Assembly: GCA_027486335.1 (NCBI GenBank)
Contig: JAIXPK010000363.1
Location: 1-35,082, forward strand
Direction: 5' to 3'
Source of the DNA: Verrucomicrobiaceae bacterium
GTDB taxonomy: Bacteria > Verrucomicrobiota > Verrucomicrobiia > Verrucomicrobiales > V1-33
DNA: 35,082 nt
This document shows, piece after piece, positions 34,279-35,082 of this stretch (the stretch's first letter is position 1; each line of letters begins with the position of its first letter). The translations under genes and the position numbers were made by a program. Under the pieces are notes generated by a model, which saw nothing but the letters and a program-made list of their open reading frames with translations, was not told the origin of the DNA and did no database searches.

Positions 34279-35082
34279 TTAGGTCAGGATTCCGCTGACG
34301 ACCTTGCCGAAGACATCGGTGAGGCGGTAGTCGCGGCCCTGGGAGCGGTAGGTGAGCTTCGTGTGATCGATGCCGAGGAGTTTGAGCATCGTGGCGTGGA
34401 CGTCGTGGACGTGGACGGGGTTTTCGACTGGTTTGTAGCCGAGTTCGTCGGTGGAGCCCCACTGGGTGCCGCCTTTGATGCCGCCGCCGGCCATCCAGAT
34501 GGAGTAGGCGAGCATGTGGTGGTCGCGGCCGTCGCCCTGGGACATGGGGGTTCTGCCGAATTCGCCGGCGAAGACGATGAGGGTATCGTCGAACATGCCG
34601 CGTTGTTTGAGGTCGGTGATGAGGGCCATGCAGGCGCGGTCGATTTCCGAGGCTTTGAGGCGGACCCCGTCTTTGACGCCGCCGTGGTGGTCCCAGTCTT
34701 TGTGGTAGAGCTGGATGAAGCGCGTGCCGCGTTCTGCGAGACGTCGGGCGACGAGACAGTTGGAGGCGAAGGAGCCGTCGCCGGGGGTGCAGCCGTAGAG
34801 GTCTTTGATGTGCTGGGGTTCGGAGGCCATGTCCATGAGGCCGGGGACACTGGCCTGCATGCGGAAGGCCATTTCGTACTGGGCGATGCGGGCGGCGATT
34901 TCCGGGTCGTGGAGGGTTTGGTCGTGTTGTTCGTTGAGGTCGCGGACCGTGCTGACGACATCGTGCTGGAGGTCGCGGGAGTAGCCTGGAGGGTTGCTGA
35001 GGTAGAGGACGGCGTCGCCTTTGCTGCGGAGGTGGACCCCCTGGAAGCGGCTGGGGAGGAAGCCAGCGGACCACTGGCGAGC
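34279..35082 (-). CDS. DUF1501 family protein, C-terminal part (5' truncated by window edge)
   Basis: The minus-strand frame is open to the window edge, giving 267 visible residues. It starts ARQWSAGFLPSRFQGVHLRSKGD and includes LYGCTPGDGSFASNCLVARRLAERG, DWDHHGG, GEFGRTPMSQGDGRDHH, WMAGGGIKGG and the C-terminal TYRSQGRDYRLTDVFG. These are textbook features of the planctomycete/verrucomicrobial DUF1501 family, which is alkaline-phosphatase-like. The N-terminal export signal lies outside the window. A DUF1549/DUF1553 partner gene would be expected upstream on this strand. It is not the same subtype as the DUF1501 at 1-927. Confidence 0.92.
   Translation of the reverse strand, partial: ARQWSAGFLPSRFQGVHLRSKGDAVLYLSNPPGYSRDLQHDVVSTVRDLNEQHDQTLHDPEIAARIAQYEMAFRMQASVPGLMDMASEPQHIKDLYGCTPGDGSFASNCLVARRLAERGTRFIQLYHKDWDHHGGVKDGVRLKASEIDRACMALITDLKQRGMFDDTLIVFAGEFGRTPMSQGDGRDHHMLAYSIWMAGGGIKGGTQWGSTDELGYKPVENPVHVHDVHATMLKLLGIDHTKLTYRSQGRDYRLTDVFGKVVSGILT

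Overview
The window looks like a piece of a Verrucomicrobiota chromosome; Planctomycetota is the less likely alternative. The evidence is GC-rich sequence, a DUF1501 protein cut by each window edge, a C-terminal PEP-CTERM sorting signal (protein at 27436-28134), and secreted proteins ending in the 'YRVQRSGDLRQW'-type and 'DDDGDGMDNGLEYALNRDP'-type tails common in verrucomicrobial exoproteins. The + strand stays G-rich even where genes lie on the minus strand, so the skew looks replication-linked.

Layout: (1) 1-927, C-terminal part of a DUF1501 protein, closed by a clear intrinsic terminator (949-985). (2) 1078-4337, four co-directional genes: a secreted protein that is a paralogue of the PEP-CTERM protein at the far end of the locus; a membrane-anchored rhodanese; a MauE/DoxX-like membrane protein; and an exported DUF1573/rhodanese-like protein ending in a CGTC motif. 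(3) 4355-24307, one giant exported protein of 6650 aa. After a lectin-like N-terminus it has five tandem adhesion-type units, the middle three each carrying a seven-bladed FG-GAP beta-propeller. CARDB, Ig-like and FN3 domains follow, then a Cys-rich collar, an RHS/YD shell, an RHS core ending in DPDGL, and a 135-aa Cys-rich tip. (4) 24321-28134, three more exported proteins: an Ig-domain companion, a hypothetical surface protein, and the PEP-CTERM paralogue. (5) 28135-28976, non-coding, with what looks like a decayed GxxExxY gene. (6) 28977-32093 (minus), a 1038-aa membrane protein with TPR-like helices, five 21-residue Trp/Pro repeats and a coiled coil. (7) 32255-34263, a small HdrA-N-like four-Cys protein, a 2x[4Fe-4S] ferredoxin-type protein and a TauE/SafE (TSUP) permease. 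(8) 34279-35082 (minus), a DUF1501 protein whose N-terminus lies outside the window.

The main candidate for an undescribed system is the co-directional cassette at about 1078-28134. Two paralogues with different C-termini bracket a sulfur/thiol-redox trio, a giant RHS surface protein whose cysteines are concentrated in a collar and tip, and two exported companions. A working hypothesis, which is inference, is that the redox trio helps mature or load the cysteine-rich RHS shell, while the companion and PEP-CTERM proteins help display it. There is no recognisable immunity gene beside the tip, so the classic toxin/immunity model is not obviously met.
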